Source: Candidatus Nanopelagicales bacterium (GTDB lineage: Bacteria; Actinomycetota; Actinomycetes; S36-B12; UBA5976). From it: a stretch of DNA of 5,433 nucleotides. Position numbers and translations under genes: made by a program. Below, one piece after another: positions 5,433 to 5,433 of the stretch; the stretch's first letter is position 1; each line of letters opens with the position of its first letter. The stretch spans positions 1 through 5,433 of the forward strand of contig JAURLB010000058.1 in the NCBI GenBank assembly GCA_030831445.1, read 5' to 3'. The notes under the pieces were generated by a model that worked only from the letters and a program-made list of their open reading frames with translations, had not been told where the DNA came from and searched no databases.

Positions 5433-5433
5433 C

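Overview
The window looks like chromosomal DNA from an actinobacterium of moderate, rather low GC (by eye somewhat under half). This rests on the secreted TAP-like alpha/beta hydrolase lipoprotein, a family typical of Actinobacteria, on a PASTA-like domain of an actinobacterial kind, and on two genes with no visible Shine-Dalgarno that have -10-like boxes placed for leaderless transcripts. A low-GC aquatic lineage (Nanopelagicales-like or a Luna-type Microbacteriaceae) would fit, but this is an inference. I see no rRNA, tRNA, CRISPR array, insertion sequence or phage gene.

Left half, plus strand (1-2588). The window opens inside the C-terminal domain of a beta-hydroxyacid dehydrogenase of the 3-hydroxyisobutyrate dehydrogenase family. 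Next comes a 53-55 residue protein with a CDGSH-like Cys/Cys/Cys/His cluster, probably an iron-sulfur or zinc microprotein. It is followed by a 627-residue secreted lipoprotein peptidase/hydrolase with an intact Ser-Asp-His triad and an unusual C-terminal extension. Last is a 38-codon, extremely acidic reading frame whose start codon lies in the arm of a perfect 7-bp inverted repeat. Gaps between these genes are 19-30 nt, so they may be partly co-transcribed, although the hydrolase and the acidic frame may have their own leaderless promoters.

Right half, minus strand (2608-5432). Read from the right edge this is a compact three-gene cassette: a Ser/Gly-rich protein ending in a single PASTA-like domain (its start may lie outside the window), a LemA-family membrane protein with a two-helix membrane hairpin, and a 585-residue membrane protein whose core resembles the DUF3137-type proteins that often accompany LemA. 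The last two are joined by a TGATG stop/start overlap, which implies translational coupling. By the positive-inside rule both should expose large domains to the cytoplasm. The function of such LemA cassettes is unknown. Together with the lone PASTA-like domain it is the best candidate here for an undescribed system, possibly an envelope-associated complex.

The two halves converge with a gap of 19 nt (2589-2607) and no recognisable intrinsic terminator. There is no gene-free stretch longer than 33 nt apart from the small gaps described.
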